64,000 nt of DNA from Cupriavidus necator (GTDB lineage Bacteria; Pseudomonadota; Gammaproteobacteria; Burkholderiales; Burkholderiaceae). The translations under genes were made by a program, and so were the position numbers. Location: contig CP074382.1 of NCBI GenBank assembly GCA_022041995.1, forward strand, positions 620,001-684,000, given 5' to 3'. The notes under the pieces were generated by a model. It ran no database searches, had not been told where the DNA came from, and saw nothing but the letters and a program-made list of their open reading frames with translations. This document shows positions 26,152-35,859 of this stretch, in pieces. How positions within the stretch are numbered: position 1 is the first letter of the stretch; every line of letters starts with the position of its first letter.

Positions 26152-26495
26152 TGTCGGAAGTCCTCAACTCAGGGGATCTAGCTCAAAGCCGGTAACTCAC
26201 CACCGGTCGGTTTGACGACGGCAGGCTGCCCAGTTCCGAAAAACGGAGGATTTTATGCCCGCCCCCTTCAAGGTGATTAAACGACATGACAGGGGCCGGT
26301 AGAAGCCGTGCTGCGCATCCGGCCACATAGCCTCTTCCTCGGCGCTTTCGGTCCCCGGAGGCGCTGCGCGGCTGGCACATCTCAGCCATACGACCATCCA
26401 AGACCATCGGCAATGGTCCGCAACGGGCCAAGGACTAGCCGAGGCCACGGAGGTTGCTCCCCACGTTCATCCCCACTGGGGCGTCGCGAGCTTGC

Positions 26496-26663
26496 TCAAC
26501 TACCGCTCGCCGGCGGTAGTCCGAGGAATTTCGCCGCCTCTTGCATAGCGCTCTCAGCCAGTTCACGGGCTTCCTCGCCTCCGCCGGGCGTCATGACGCC
26601 GACCAGGGCTGCGTATACCAAGTGGATCAGGTCCACGGCACAGTGATACTGTTCGTCGCTCAT
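26496..26663 (-). CDS. Possible small helical protein
   Basis: 55 residues, MSDEQYHCAVDLIHLVYAAL then EEARELAESAMQEAAKFLGL. Amphipathic helices and good third-base GC bias suggest a real small gene. Function unknown. It lies upstream of a FinO/ProQ-like remnant on the same strand. Confidence 0.4.
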   Translation of the reverse strand: MSDEQYHCAVDLIHLVYAALVGVMTPGGGEEARELAESAMQEAAKFLGLPPASGS

Positions 26664-26704
26664 ATTCTTCAATCTACGTAGCCATCGAGCCCCGTTTCGT
26701 CAGT

Positions 26705-27090
26705 TCAGGTTTGCGCAACGTTCCTCATCCCAGTCCTGGCTTGCCGGGCTTTCGTTTTCTCTTTTGCGACCCGCTTGGCGGTATCCCTCAAATCTCCCAG
26801 CCGCATCGTGGCGTGGACTTCCATGGCCCCCAACTGTTGCTGAAGCGACCTTCAGCGGCAGCTTTGGCGCGGGCTTGCGCGGAAACGCCTCAGGGAAGCG
26901 CTGTTGCAGCCGGCCGATGACGGCGCCCACGGACAATGCCGGCGCCGGCGGGCGCGGCGCGCGGGGTGGGCGTCGCGAAGGCGGGCCTCATCCCGACGAT
27001 GAGGGGGGGCGCCGGAGGCGTGGCCGGCTCGGCGGCCGCCTTGGCGCTGGCCAGTTGCGCGCGCAGCGCGGCGAGTTGTTCGAAGCCCAT
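26705..27090 (-). pseudogene. FinO/ProQ-like RNA-binding protein remnant, frameshifted
   Basis: The N-terminal part starts MGFEQLAALRAQLASAKAAA, then a Pro/Ala linker to GAGIVRGRRH. The frame shifts near 26930 into VIGRLQQRFPEAFPRKPAPKLPLK, which matches the start of FinO/ProQ domains (x-L-Q-x-x-F-P-x-A-F-x-x-x-P-x-P-x-PLK). The rest of the domain is missing. A third frame from ~26860 to 26705 (LQQQLGAMEVHATMRLGDLRDTAK to MRNVAQT) reads like the C-terminus of another small plasmid protein, so two gene pieces are probably fused here. FinO-type proteins regulate plasmid transfer RNAs. Confidence 0.45.
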
Positions 27091-27229
27091 GGCGGGGAAT
27101 TCCTGATAGTGCCAACAGCCATTGTCGCCCAAAGTGCGCAGGTCTAGGTCGTCCCGGGCCGGGGCCACGACGAACTGCGGGGCGAAACGCGGTGTCTGTT
27201 CCGCGGGCCAACGCGACGCGTCCTGGCAT

Positions 27230-27880
27230 CTACACCACCGGGGCTACGCGTTGACACCTACGGTGCCGACAGGCGCAATGTTCTCGACTGAAGGCGACAA
27301 TGATGCCTTGGTCGGTGCGTGCTCGTCCTAGGTGGTTCGGGGCAAAGCTACCATCGTGTCAGAATTGTGACCACGTCGCTCACCGAATCACGCACGCTCA
27401 TTTGCCAATTATCCACCGATGGCAATTCGAGACTTTACTCGACTCGGATCTCAACCGGTACCTCGTTCGCTAACGCGCATAGCCACGCATTCGATTGGCG
27501 TTGACACAGATCAAGGCCGGTGCAGTTTCATTGGCCAGAATGGACCCCGCTATCCCGCGAACGCAGTAAATTCCGAGGTTATCCAACTGCCGCTGATACA
27601 ACCATGCAAGACAGCACGCACGGCGGGCTGACGATCAATACCTCGGGACTTTGTCGAGGCCACCTTTACCGAGCCGCCGTCGGCGAGAACATAGCCGCAG
27701 GGGCAAGCGGACTGAAATCATCGGCATTTCAATCAGATGTGCAGACAAAGAAGCGTCGATGACGGCGTCAGACTATCGCGTCGCTTGTAATATCACTGCA
27801 CTCGCCGCTGGCATCAGCCTTAGTGGCCGGTGCTGGAAGAGGGTAGGTTCGTAAAATCGTGTAGCCTCAAAGGCACCTGC
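27230..27880. other. No recognisable gene
   Basis: Short frames only, mixed base composition and no family motifs. It lies between plasmid debris and the diguanylate cyclase gene and probably holds that gene's promoter. Confidence 0.4.
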
Positions 27881-27911
27881 ACGAACCCACGTCACACACG
27901 GGAGAATACCG

Positions 27912-29315
27912 ATGAGCGAAAGCGCAGCTCTGGAAGAACCTAGATCGATGATCCGCGCCGTGACCAAAGCGTATGCGTCCTGTTTGATCGTTGCCTTCGC
28001 CCTGCTTCCGGCCTATCTCATTGCGTACCTCTTCTACTTTCAGGACCCCGCCCTGAAGTTTGAGAACCATCCCTTCCACGAAATTGCGATTGCCGCCGCC
28101 ACTATTGAAGGGCTGTTCATCACGTATGTCACCTGGCGTTGCTACCAGTCGTCTGGGGAACCGCTGCTACGCTGGCTGACCTTGGGGTTTCTTGGCTTCG
28201 TCCTGATCTACGCGCTGCATGGGGCGTTTACCGGCATGGCGCATCACAATATCTGGCTGTTCCTGCTGTATGGCCCGGCTTCGCGCCTTGTGATGGCGGT
28301 GCTGCTGTTTGTCGGGCTGCTCTCGTTTGACAAAAAGCCTGACGACGCCAAGGAAAGGAAAAAAACGTCGCGCTGGTGGGGCTGGATAGGGGTTTTCCTA
28401 CTCATTGATATTGCAGTGGCGGCGATCGCCTACTCGCCCTTCGCGGGGCACCCTGGCGTTCGCCTCTCGCTGGAAGGTGGTGCTTTATTGTTCTCCACCT
28501 TGAACGTCACGGCAATGGTGATGCGCCGCATTCGTTCCCCCCTGATGCTGATCTTTGGCATCTCCGTAGCCGCGTTCGCCCTGTCCTCCGTTGCATTTAT
28601 GCTCGGGCGTCCTTGGAACCATATGTGGTGGCTGGCGCATGCGATTTTTGCCGGAGGCTTCTTTCTCCTGAGCTACGGCGTTGTCCAGGCGTTTCACACA
28701 ACCCGTTCGTTTGCGACCATTTACAGTCAGGAAGAATGGATGGCCCGTCTGGCGGCGGCCATGGGGCGCACCGAAAGTGCGCTTCAGGCGCTGAAACGGA
28801 CCAACCAGAAGCTCGAACACCTCGCCGCGACCGACTCCTTGACCGGCGCAGCCAACCGCCGCACCTTCATGCAACGCATTGAAGCCGAGATTACACGCGC
28901 GAAGCGGGAAGGCGAGGCGTTTTCTCTGTTGGCGCTTGACTTGGACAACTTCAAAGCGGTCAATGACCGCTATGGGCATCAGGTGGGCGATGAAGTATTG
29001 CAAGATTTTGTGCGGCGATGTTTCGACGCAATCCGTCCTTATGACGGCGTCGCACGCGTCGGTGGTGAGGAATTTATGGTTCTGCTGCCGAGATCGGCGC
29101 GAGAATTGGCTTTTTCCATCGGTGAACGCCTGAGAACGGCGGTAGAAAGCTCCGTGTTTGAGAGCTCCGCTGGTCGCAAAGTCCCGATGACCGTCAGCAT
29201 CGGTGTCGCAGAATTCGGGCGCGATGGATATACGATAGACACCATCCTGCGGGCGGCCGATGAGCGCCTATACAAGGCGAAGGAAGAAGGCCGCAACCGC
29301 GTGGTGGCCGCTTAG
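27912..29315 (+). CDS. Membrane-bound diguanylate cyclase (GGDEF)
   Basis: 467 residues. About 270 N-terminal residues form six to seven membrane helices (CLIVAFALLPAYLIAYLF, WLTLGFLGFVLIYALHGAF, LMLIFGISVAAFALSSVAF), a MASE-like sensor domain. A short helix (LQALKRTNQKLEHLAATDSLTGAANRR) leads to a complete GGDEF domain: LLALDLDNFKAVND metal and substrate site, YGHQVGDEVLQ, and the active-site RVGGEEFMVLL. It should make c-di-GMP from two GTP at the inner membrane. No RxxD inhibitory site stands out immediately before GGEEF. Ribosome site GGGAGA is eight bases upstream. Intact and unlike its IS-rich neighbours. Confidence 0.92.
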   Translation: MSESAALEEPRSMIRAVTKAYASCLIVAFALLPAYLIAYLFYFQDPALKFENHPFHEIAIAAATIEGLFITYVTWRCYQSSGEPLLRWLTLGFLGFVLIYALHGAFTGMAHHNIWLFLLYGPASRLVMAVLLFVGLLSFDKKPDDAKERKKTSRWWGWIGVFLLIDIAVAAIAYSPFAGHPGVRLSLEGGALLFSTLNVTAMVMRRIRSPLMLIFGISVAAFALSSVAFMLGRPWNHMWWLAHAIFAGGFFLLSYGVVQAFHTTRSFATIYSQEEWMARLAAAMGRTESALQALKRTNQKLEHLAATDSLTGAANRRTFMQRIEAEITRAKREGEAFSLLALDLDNFKAVNDRYGHQVGDEVLQDFVRRCFDAIRPYDGVARVGGEEFMVLLPRSARELAFSIGERLRTAVESSVFESSAGRKVPMTVSIGVAEFGRDGYTIDTILRAADERLYKAKEEGRNRVVAA

Positions 29316-29332
29316 TCGGACACGCAACATCC

Positions 29333-29386
29333 GGTGAACCGCTGCACAGAAGCGGAGCGATTCACCGATTTGCCGTCACACGGCAA
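29333..29386 (+). terminator. Double hairpin after the diguanylate cyclase gene
   Basis: CGGTGAA (29333-29339) pairs with TTCACCG (29361-29367), with inner CCGCT/AGCGG. A second hairpin TTGCCGT / ACGGCAA (29370-29386) follows. No T tract, so termination is probable but unproven. Confidence 0.5.
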
Positions 29387-29389
29387 TCC

Positions 29390-29930
29390 CACACTAGGCC
29401 AAAATCGCGGCGTATTCTGGCCGATATGGCATCGGGTAGTGATGATCAAATCCCCGCGATAATACTTCTCGCACAGCTTTATCGCCTCGACCACTAAAAG
29501 CGACAAGGATGTCGTCCCACGTCAAAGCCTGTGGGTGCCCGGCATGTCGAGATCAAGTACAACGCCTCCGAGAACCGGCATGGGCACAAGAAACGAGATG
29601 TGGGCGGAACGCTGCGCCTACGCCACCGCTCCACCTAGCATTTCAGCCTGCTTGTTGCAATAGTGCGCATAACGCCACCGCGGAAGTGTCATCCGAGGGC
29701 GCGCCGTGGACTAGCGCTGTCTCCAGCGTCTCCTCCCCTAGCTGCCAAAGCCATCCTTTGAACAACCGAAATGGCCGATAGATACTTGGGCTTGCCAAGC
29801 ACGGCCTGTTGACAGAATGCCAGCCTGACTCCCCCGCGCGGAGCAGACGCTAGTCCGGGACCAACACTGCCTGAAATTTAAGCACGCCGCTGGAAGGACG
29901 CGCCAGCGAACAACGCACGCGGCCAAGGGC
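29390..29930. other. No recognisable gene
   Basis: A weak 64-codon frame on the minus strand (ending at 29312) has no family features. Nothing else stands out before the DnaA-box palindrome. Confidence 0.35.
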
Positions 29931-29933
29931 CAG

Positions 29934-29958
29934 GTTATCCACACTGACTGTGGATAAC
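29934..29958. promoter_or_regulatory. Two inverted perfect DnaA boxes
   Basis: TTATCCACA (29935-29943), five bases CTGAC, then TGTGGATAA (29949-29957); the symmetry extends one base on each side (G..C). Each nine-mer is the strict consensus DnaA box of bacteria. It could belong to a plasmid origin or be a DnaA-binding regulatory site. No rep gene or iteron array lies next to it in this window. Confidence 0.5.
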
Positions 29959-30034
29959 TTATGTCCTCGACTGGTTCCACATTGCCATGCGGGTACAAGA
30001 ACCTAGAACAGATGATCAAGAGCCGGCCGGCACA

Positions 30035-30282
30035 CATGCGACGGCCCCAGCAACGCGGCATTGATCAAGGCGCTGCATGGCGCCAAGTGGCACCTGTGGC
30101 ACGGCTGCCCCTATCCGGCGTTGCGCCGACTGGAAAGCTTGGGCTGGGATCTGGGCCTCGAGGCCAGCCCCGAGGAGGCCAAACTCCTTGGCAAGCTCGA
30201 GGAGTTCATTGTCTACCTCGAAAACAACCGGCCCTTCATCGTGAACTACGGTGATCGCTACCGGCATGGAGAGCCCATTGCC
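30035..30282 (+). pseudogene. ISKra4-family transposase fragment
   Basis: About 80 residues, SNAALIKALHGAKWHLWHG to LEEFIVYLENNRPFIVNYG and DRYRHGEPIA, typical of the C-terminal third of ISKra4 transposases (GAKWxLWHG, YLENNRxxIxNYGxRYR). Both ends are missing. The right side joins, at GEPIAG, the start of another IS (30283). Non-functional. Confidence 0.7.
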
Positions 30283-30382
30283 GGCGTGGTTCATCCCGGC
30301 GTTACACAGGCAGGGCAGAAATGAAAGTGCGGGATAATGTGGCCCACTTTAATTTCGGCGTCCCCATGACTTCATCCGTCTG
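30283..30382. repeat. 100-bp direct repeat, first copy (start of an IS)
   Basis: Begins GGCGTGGTTCATCCCGGCGT and runs through the first codons of the transposase (MTSSVC). Identical to 35674-35773 in the same orientation. Confidence 0.85.
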
Positions 30383-31807
30383 CCCTGTTTCCGTAAAACC
30401 GGCTGGCTGCGACCGCAAGATGATGGCCGTTCGCGCCCTGGCGGGCGCTGAACCCGTCAGCGCCGTGGCCGCCCGCCACGGTGTCAGCCGTCCACTCGTC
30501 TATCGCCAGATGCGCAAGGCGAGCGCCGCGCTGGATGAAGCCTTTTCGAGACGCCGACAAGGTCCTGTTCTCGCTGCCGGTGACCCGACGATGGCTGGAG
30601 CAGGTCATCCTCGCACTGACGATGATCGGCCACGCCTCGATGCGCGGCGTCATCGAATTCATGAGCGACCTGCTGGGCGTGTCCATCAGCCTGGGCACCG
30701 TGCACAATGTTCACCAGCGTGCCGCGCAGCGGGCGATGGCCATCAACAACAGCATCGACCTGTCGGCCATCCGGGTGGGACTGCACGACGAGATCTTTCA
30801 GGGGACCCGGCCGGTTCTTACCGGCATCGATGCGGCTTCCACCTACTGCTATCTGCTGGCTGACGAAGACCACCGTGATGGCGATACCTGGGCCATCCAT
30901 CTGCTGGACCTGCAGAGGCAGGGACTGCATCCCGACTTTACTGTTGCCGACGCCGGCACGGGTCTGCGCGCAGGCCAGAAGCTCGCATGGCCCGATACCC
31001 CCTGTCACGGCGATGTTTTCCATATCTGCCAGCAGTTCGAAACCCTGGCCAACATCTGGACACGTCTGGCCAGCGGCGTACGCACTGAACGCAAAGCCCT
31101 CGAAGCGCGACTGGCCAATCCCCGCCGGCGCTGCCAGGACAGCCTCCTGATTGACCGGCTTGACGAACTTCGCCCGCTCGAGGCGCGGGCACATCAGCGC
31201 GCGGACGACCTTCGCACACTTGCCCTGTGGCTGGAGCGCGATGTCCTGTCGCTGGCCGGGCCCGATCTGCCGACCCGCCAGGAGCTGTTCGACTTTATCG
31301 TCGAGCAACTTCGTCAGCGTGGCCCTGCAAAACCAGCGCAACGATCTGCTCGCCTTCGCCGGCGTGCTGGACCAGAAGCTCGACGCCATCGCAAGCGATA
31401 CTGCCGTCGCCGGGCATCTCGTACGGGCAACGTGCCTGTTGCACCGCAAGCCGGAAACCTCCGTCGCATTCTGGCAGGCATGGAACCGGCTGCATGCGGC
31501 CATCGGCCGCCGGTTCCACGAAGTCTGGACTGCGGTTTCGCAGGCGCTGCACGACACTCCGCGTAGCAGTTCCCTGGTGGAGAACCTGAACTCGCGCCTG
31601 CGCAACTGCCTGACGCTGCGGCACCATCTGGGCGGCGGTCGCGCCTGGCTGGAGCTGCTGAAATTCTTCGTCAATCATCGTCGCTTCACACGCAGCCGTT
31701 GCAGCGCGCGGGTCGGCAAAAGTCCGCGCGAAGCGATGACCGGGGAAGCACATTCGCACTGGCTGACGCTGCTCGGACTCGGCCCGCTTCAACCCCGGCA
31801 GATCTGA
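30366..31807 (+). pseudogene. Unassigned DDE-type transposase with two frameshifts
   Basis: Three frames join to ~480 residues: MTSSVCPVSVKP to KASAALDEAF (HTH region AVAARHGVSRPLVYRQMRK), then from ~30550 DADKVLFSLPVTRRWLEQVI to LFDFIVEQLRQR (GIDAASTYCYLL and VADAGTGLRAGQ with possible catalytic Asp residues), then from ~31325 NQRNDLLAFAGVLDQKLDAI to GLGPLQPRQI (SSSLVENLNSRLRN with the likely Glu). I do not assign it to a named IS family. The two shifts make it inactive as read. Its 5' 100 bp are duplicated at 35674. Confidence 0.65.
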
Positions 31808-32529
31808 TGCCGGGGAGGTCGTTGCAGGCCTCCAGTTTGCATCGCATTCCTTACCAATTCTGCATTTTTATGCAGGACGGTTCAGCTCGTCCGTGTAACG
31901 CAAAAAAGCCGGCTTTTGAACCACGCCGTCTAGCGCCTATATCGCAAAAATCAGAAATCCATTTCAGATGCGTAATATCTCTCACTGGAACCCCTGAGTT
32001 GTAGGGGTGAACACGGAATTCGCGCGGTCACCGGAAGCGCTCCTTTTGCTGGTACCAAAAAATATCCTGGCATTGAAAACGACAGCGTAGATTGACCTAT
32101 GTCAAAAGTCCAGATTCTGACTGAGTCGTCCGTGCGAAAGAGTCGAATCGATGCCGCAAGAAAACCCCGTTATTGCCTGTCGCAACATCGACAAAGTATT
32201 GGCGCCATTGTGGGTTTTGAATTTCCATCTCACCGAATTTCAAAAAAATCCTTCAATACTAAGGTACAACAATATGTGCACCTCTACAATGAATTGGCAT
32301 AGATTTCGCTTTCCCTTCAATCGTGTGGTAGCTGACTAAAGTTGGATGACGATTTCGTTACGCAAGTTAGAGACTTGAATGACAGTCGCTTCAGGAATTT
32401 GGCAGGATTGCCATGTTGACTTGCGGTGGCATGGTGTAAAAAAGTATAGGCCAACGCTACAAGAAAACGTATCGCAAAAGGACCTGTGTCGGGATGCCGC
32501 GTATTGAAGTATAACTAGGACGAAGATCT
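31808..32529. other. Region without clear gene; IS end and promoter region
   Basis: Contains a loopless palindrome AAAAGCCGGCTTTT (31904-31917) and lower-GC sequence towards 32500, probably the promoter of the metallopeptidase gene. Short frames around 32099-32302 have no family features. Confidence 0.4.
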
Positions 32530-34164
32530 ATGAAGTACAAACAGCGCACGTTGCATTCTTTTTGGACGCTTGCTCAGGCAGCGCTGATATCTGTAGTGCT
32601 GGCCTCTTGCGGTGGAGGGGAAGGTGACGGCGGCGATCCTGCGGCGACGTCCACTGCCACCGCGTCGGTCCTCGTCGAGAAGGTCTGTTCGAATTGCGGA
32701 GCGTTGGACGCGCACACCTATGCTGGTAGCGGCATAGGCGTCTGGGAAAGCGTTAATACCACATCCTCGGCTGTGGAGACTCCCATCAGCATCTCAGGGC
32801 TGAACGGCCAGGATGTAACGCTCGTTTTCACTAATCAAACCGGCACTGCACAAGTTATGCCGAAAATCGCGCTAACGACGTCGTACGATCCCCTCGTCGC
32901 CGACCAACTACGATGGGGCGACGGCACGGAAGCGCTTAAACGCCGAATATCAAGTTTCAATCGAGACGGCTGGAAAACGCTCGCTAAAGATCGAAGATAT
33001 TCTCCAAGCTATTTTCCTAGTAAATTGGATATGGATGGGGTAAAAACCTGGTATCTCGCGGACGATACGTCTCACACCACAACCTTGGTTCGGAAACTCA
33101 AGACAACTGACGGAACCACTGTCAATTTCTGGGTCGAGACAACTGAACTCGACCCGACAAAGGTGAGTCAAGCGGTTGTCGACACGCTAGCTGGCGAGTT
33201 CGTCTCGCCTGGCAAGATCTACGATATGCTGAAGTCAATTGGTGGCCCGCTCTGGGGTCCCCAAAGCTATAGCAGTAGCATTATCGGTAGTGATCAGCCG
33301 ATTGACATCGTAATCGCTAAGTTCAGTTGGGGGATGGCCGGATACTTCCATGCGCGCAACGCACTCAAGCGTGATCTGAACCTGAACCCATACTCAAACG
33401 AATCGGTGTCCCTTTACCTGAACTCTGAGGAACTGTATCCCCATGATGGCACTTACACCTTGAACTACATGCGCTCTGCGATGGCCCATGAAGCTATGCA
33501 TATGCAGAATTTCTACCGCCGCGGCGTTTCCCAGGGTTCTGATGCGTCCTACGACTTATGGCTGGAGGAAGCTACAGCCATGATGTTTGAGGACTTTGCG
33601 AGCCACTCCACCGTGGAGAACTTCAATGCGATCAGGGACGCCCGCTTCTCCAGCTACGTACGTTCGGGCGACAGAATTCACAATTGCAGCCTGCTTGAGT
33701 GGAACCCAACCGGTACATGCAACGGATATTCGATCTGGGGCTCGCTCGGTGGATTTCTCAATCGCCAACTCGGACTGAGCTTCTACAAACATCTTCTTTA
33801 CAACTTTAGCAGCACAGATTCGATGACGGTTCTCGACTCTTCAATTCGGGCCACGGCAGCGACCTCCAGCTTTCAACAGCAGCTGCGCGGCTTTGCCGCG
33901 ACATCAGGCGCACTGATGAAGGAACCCGCCCCAGTTGGCTTTGGCTTCCCCTTGCGGGAGGAAGGTAGATTCGTGCTGCCTGTAATTGACGCGCACGCTT
34001 TTGACGCGCACGCTTTTCTAACGAACTCTAATCAGTTATCAGCAGTGCCCGCCGCGCTCCAGCCGTATGCCTACGTGCCAGTAGTTCGGCAGAATGTGAC
34101 AGGTATGTATAGCGAGACGGTCAAGATCCCGCCCAACTCCTCACTCTCCGTCGTGATTCAATGA
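32530..34164 (+). CDS. M30-family (hyicolysin-like) zinc metallopeptidase lipoprotein
   Basis: 544 residues. N-terminal signal (TLAQAALISVVLASC) ends in a lipobox LASCGGG, so it should be lipidated and exported. The catalytic centre is AMAHEAMHMQNFYRRG (HExxH zinc site) followed ~20 residues later by WLEEATAMMFEDF, where the Glu of EEATA is the likely third ligand; this arrangement is typical of peptidase family M30. An N-terminal beta domain (ISGLNGQDVTLVFTNQTG) precedes it, and the C-terminus has a tandem DAHAFDAHAF. The gene is complete and has a secreted phosphodiesterase gene 120 bases downstream. Substrate unknown; probably a periplasmic or surface protease. Confidence 0.82.
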   Translation: MKYKQRTLHSFWTLAQAALISVVLASCGGGEGDGGDPAATSTATASVLVEKVCSNCGALDAHTYAGSGIGVWESVNTTSSAVETPISISGLNGQDVTLVFTNQTGTAQVMPKIALTTSYDPLVADQLRWGDGTEALKRRISSFNRDGWKTLAKDRRYSPSYFPSKLDMDGVKTWYLADDTSHTTTLVRKLKTTDGTTVNFWVETTELDPTKVSQAVVDTLAGEFVSPGKIYDMLKSIGGPLWGPQSYSSSIIGSDQPIDIVIAKFSWGMAGYFHARNALKRDLNLNPYSNESVSLYLNSEELYPHDGTYTLNYMRSAMAHEAMHMQNFYRRGVSQGSDASYDLWLEEATAMMFEDFASHSTVENFNAIRDARFSSYVRSGDRIHNCSLLEWNPTGTCNGYSIWGSLGGFLNRQLGLSFYKHLLYNFSSTDSMTVLDSSIRATAATSSFQQQLRGFAATSGALMKEPAPVGFGFPLREEGRFVLPVIDAHAFDAHAFLTNSNQLSAVPAALQPYAYVPVVRQNVTGMYSETVKIPPNSSLSVVIQ

Positions 34165-34284
34165 TGCGAAGGATGGCTGCTGTCACTCACCTTCTGTAGA
34201 CCTATGCCTCACGTGTTATTGGTCTTCATCAAAGCACGCGTCGCGTCCGACGCCCCATTTCAATACCCAATCGGAGTGTTGTCT

Positions 34285-35379
34285 ATGTACCCAGTGCTCG
34301 CGTTGCCACATCTACGAACACGGTTCTCAAGCTTTGTCGTTCTGACCGCCGTCATGCTTACGCCTCAACCGTCGGCGGCCTGTCAGCCAGTTGAGGAAAG
34401 GATGGCCAGCTTGTTTAATCCAATACCGGAGCCTACCGTCACAGTGCTCGCGCATCGCGGACTCTGGGGCAAAGAGGCGCCGAACCCGCGCACGCCCGAG
34501 AATTCGCTCGCGTCGCTGCAGGCAGCAGATGATGCATGCACTGACGCTGTGGAGCTCGACGTGAAGCTAACGAGCGAAGGCATACCGGTCCTCATGCACG
34601 ATCTCAACCTGGGGCGTACGACCGACGTCTATAACTTCATCGGCAATAAGACGCAATATGATCCGATGCTTAATACCGGCCCAAATCCGGCCGTCAATAC
34701 AGTGAGTTGGGAAACGGTCCAGCAACTGCATCTGTTAACGCCCTCGCGTGACAGCGCCACAACATATACGGTGCCTGATGTCTCTGCAGTGCTCAGCTAC
34801 TGGGCGGATCATCATCTGACGACGCCGATGATATTCGACGCCAAAACCAAAGAAGCGGTGCGTGCTATTGACCTCCTCGCACGAAAACATTTCGAGGAGC
34901 GAGCACGCGACATTGTCGCCGTGAAGGTCAACGCGACTCTCTATCCGACCTATGCGTCATTCAGAGAGGATGCACTCGTTATTCGTGCCATTCCCGTCTA
35001 TACAACCAATATGCTGACCAAAATTGATGTAACAGCTTCTCGCGAGAACTGGCAGAAAGACGGGAGCTCAGTGCTCGAGGTCAACGTAAAGCAGCTTGGC
35101 GGGTTGCTTCAAGACCAGCTCGATGCTATCAAAAGCGCCAGCTTTGGCGCTGGCGTTTTCAACGCTATCCCTGATGGACCAGGCGACGGTCAGTTCTATG
35201 ACAAAGACGGGCATTGCTGCTACCGGTTGTCCGATCTCTTTTTCAGTTACGGCGGTGGCAAGGACACGGCCGACAATCGGGGCGACTGGGACTATTTGAT
35301 CAAGCAGGGTTTTAAGTTCATAACCACCGACAGCCCGATCGCGCTACGCGCCTATCTGGATTCGAGGGACATCCCGTAG
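34285..35379 (+). CDS. Secreted glycerophosphodiester phosphodiesterase-family protein
   Basis: 364 residues from the ATG giving MYPVLALPHLRTRF; an earlier in-frame ATG at 34204 would add 27 residues in front of the signal peptide. Signal segment SSFVVLTAVMLTPQPSAA. The GDPD barrel shows TVLAHRGLWG (active-site His-Arg), PRTPENSLASL (Glu), AVELDVKLTSEGIPVLMHD (metal Glu and Asp, catalytic His) and a C-terminal GFKFITTDSPIALRAYL. It should hydrolyse glycerophosphodiesters or related phosphodiesters outside the cytoplasm. Likely co-transcribed with the upstream M30 peptidase; the pair could act on envelope or host substrates. Confidence 0.85.
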   Translation: MYPVLALPHLRTRFSSFVVLTAVMLTPQPSAACQPVEERMASLFNPIPEPTVTVLAHRGLWGKEAPNPRTPENSLASLQAADDACTDAVELDVKLTSEGIPVLMHDLNLGRTTDVYNFIGNKTQYDPMLNTGPNPAVNTVSWETVQQLHLLTPSRDSATTYTVPDVSAVLSYWADHHLTTPMIFDAKTKEAVRAIDLLARKHFEERARDIVAVKVNATLYPTYASFREDALVIRAIPVYTTNMLTKIDVTASRENWQKDGSSVLEVNVKQLGGLLQDQLDAIKSASFGAGVFNAIPDGPGDGQFYDKDGHCCYRLSDLFFSYGGGKDTADNRGDWDYLIKQGFKFITTDSPIALRAYLDSRDIP

Positions 35380-35385
35380 GAATCC

Positions 35386-35616
35386 TACGAACATGCGGCG
35401 CTGATCCATTGGCTCCAGGGCGGTTCGCTGCAAGGCTCGAGGCTCTATGATGAGGTCAAGGCGATCTTCATCGCCGCGGTCGGTCGGCTCGCGAAAACCG
35501 ATCTCTCGCAATTGCGCACATTCGTCGAGGGCGCCTTCGCGTCGCCTGACGCGCCTCATTCCGGCACGGGTAATGTCGCAATAAGGAAGCTGAGCGGCAA
35601 GATCGCTCAAATATAG
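35386..35616 (+). pseudogene. C-terminal fragment of an unknown protein
   Basis: Continues in the frame of the phosphodiesterase after its stop: SYEHAALIHWLQGGSLQGSR, then LYDEVKAIFIAAVGRLAKTD and a stop at 35614. Reads like a natural protein end (balanced helices) but has no start. It may be debris from an earlier insertion. Confidence 0.3.
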
Positions 35617-35673
35617 AGGATTGCGTATGAAAAAAGCGAATAGAATTGCTGGACGGGAGAGAGTGCCCTATCG

Positions 35674-35773
35674 GGCGTGGTTCATCCCGGCGTTACACAG
35701 GCAGGGCAGAAATGAAAGTGCGGGATAATGTGGCCCACTTTAATTTCGGCGTCCCCATGACTTCATCCGTCTG
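35674..35773. repeat. 100-bp direct repeat, second copy
   Basis: Same as 30283-30382. Here the IS start is cut at TCCGTC|TG, where a transposon end beginning TGTTGAAGAACG follows. Confidence 0.85.
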
Positions 35774-35850
35774 TTGAAGAACGTCATTCGTGCGAGCGGC
35801 GCTCATCATTCATGGGAGCGTAGCTTTTTCGGCTCAACATTCATGCGAGC
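35772..35850. repeat. Transposon end with three transposase-binding-like repeats
   Basis: Starts TGTTGAAGAACG, with the TGT tip usual for Tn7/Tn5053/Tn552 elements. Three related repeats follow: TCATTCGTGCGAGC (35784-35797), TCATTCATGGGAGC (35806-35819) and ACATTCATGCGAGC (35837-35850); the last two are each followed by a TAGCTTTTTC block. They lie just beyond the tniQ gene, as in TniABQ transposons. Confidence 0.65.
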
Positions 35851-35859
35851 ATAGCTTTT

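Noticed and set aside
29312..29506. 64-codon minus-strand frame after the diguanylate cyclase
   Set aside because: It runs through two hairpins and lacks family features; more likely the terminator region.
31904..31917. AAAAGCCGGCTTTT as a terminator
   Set aside because: It is a loopless palindrome, so a stable RNA hairpin is unlikely. It may be a protein-binding site or chance.
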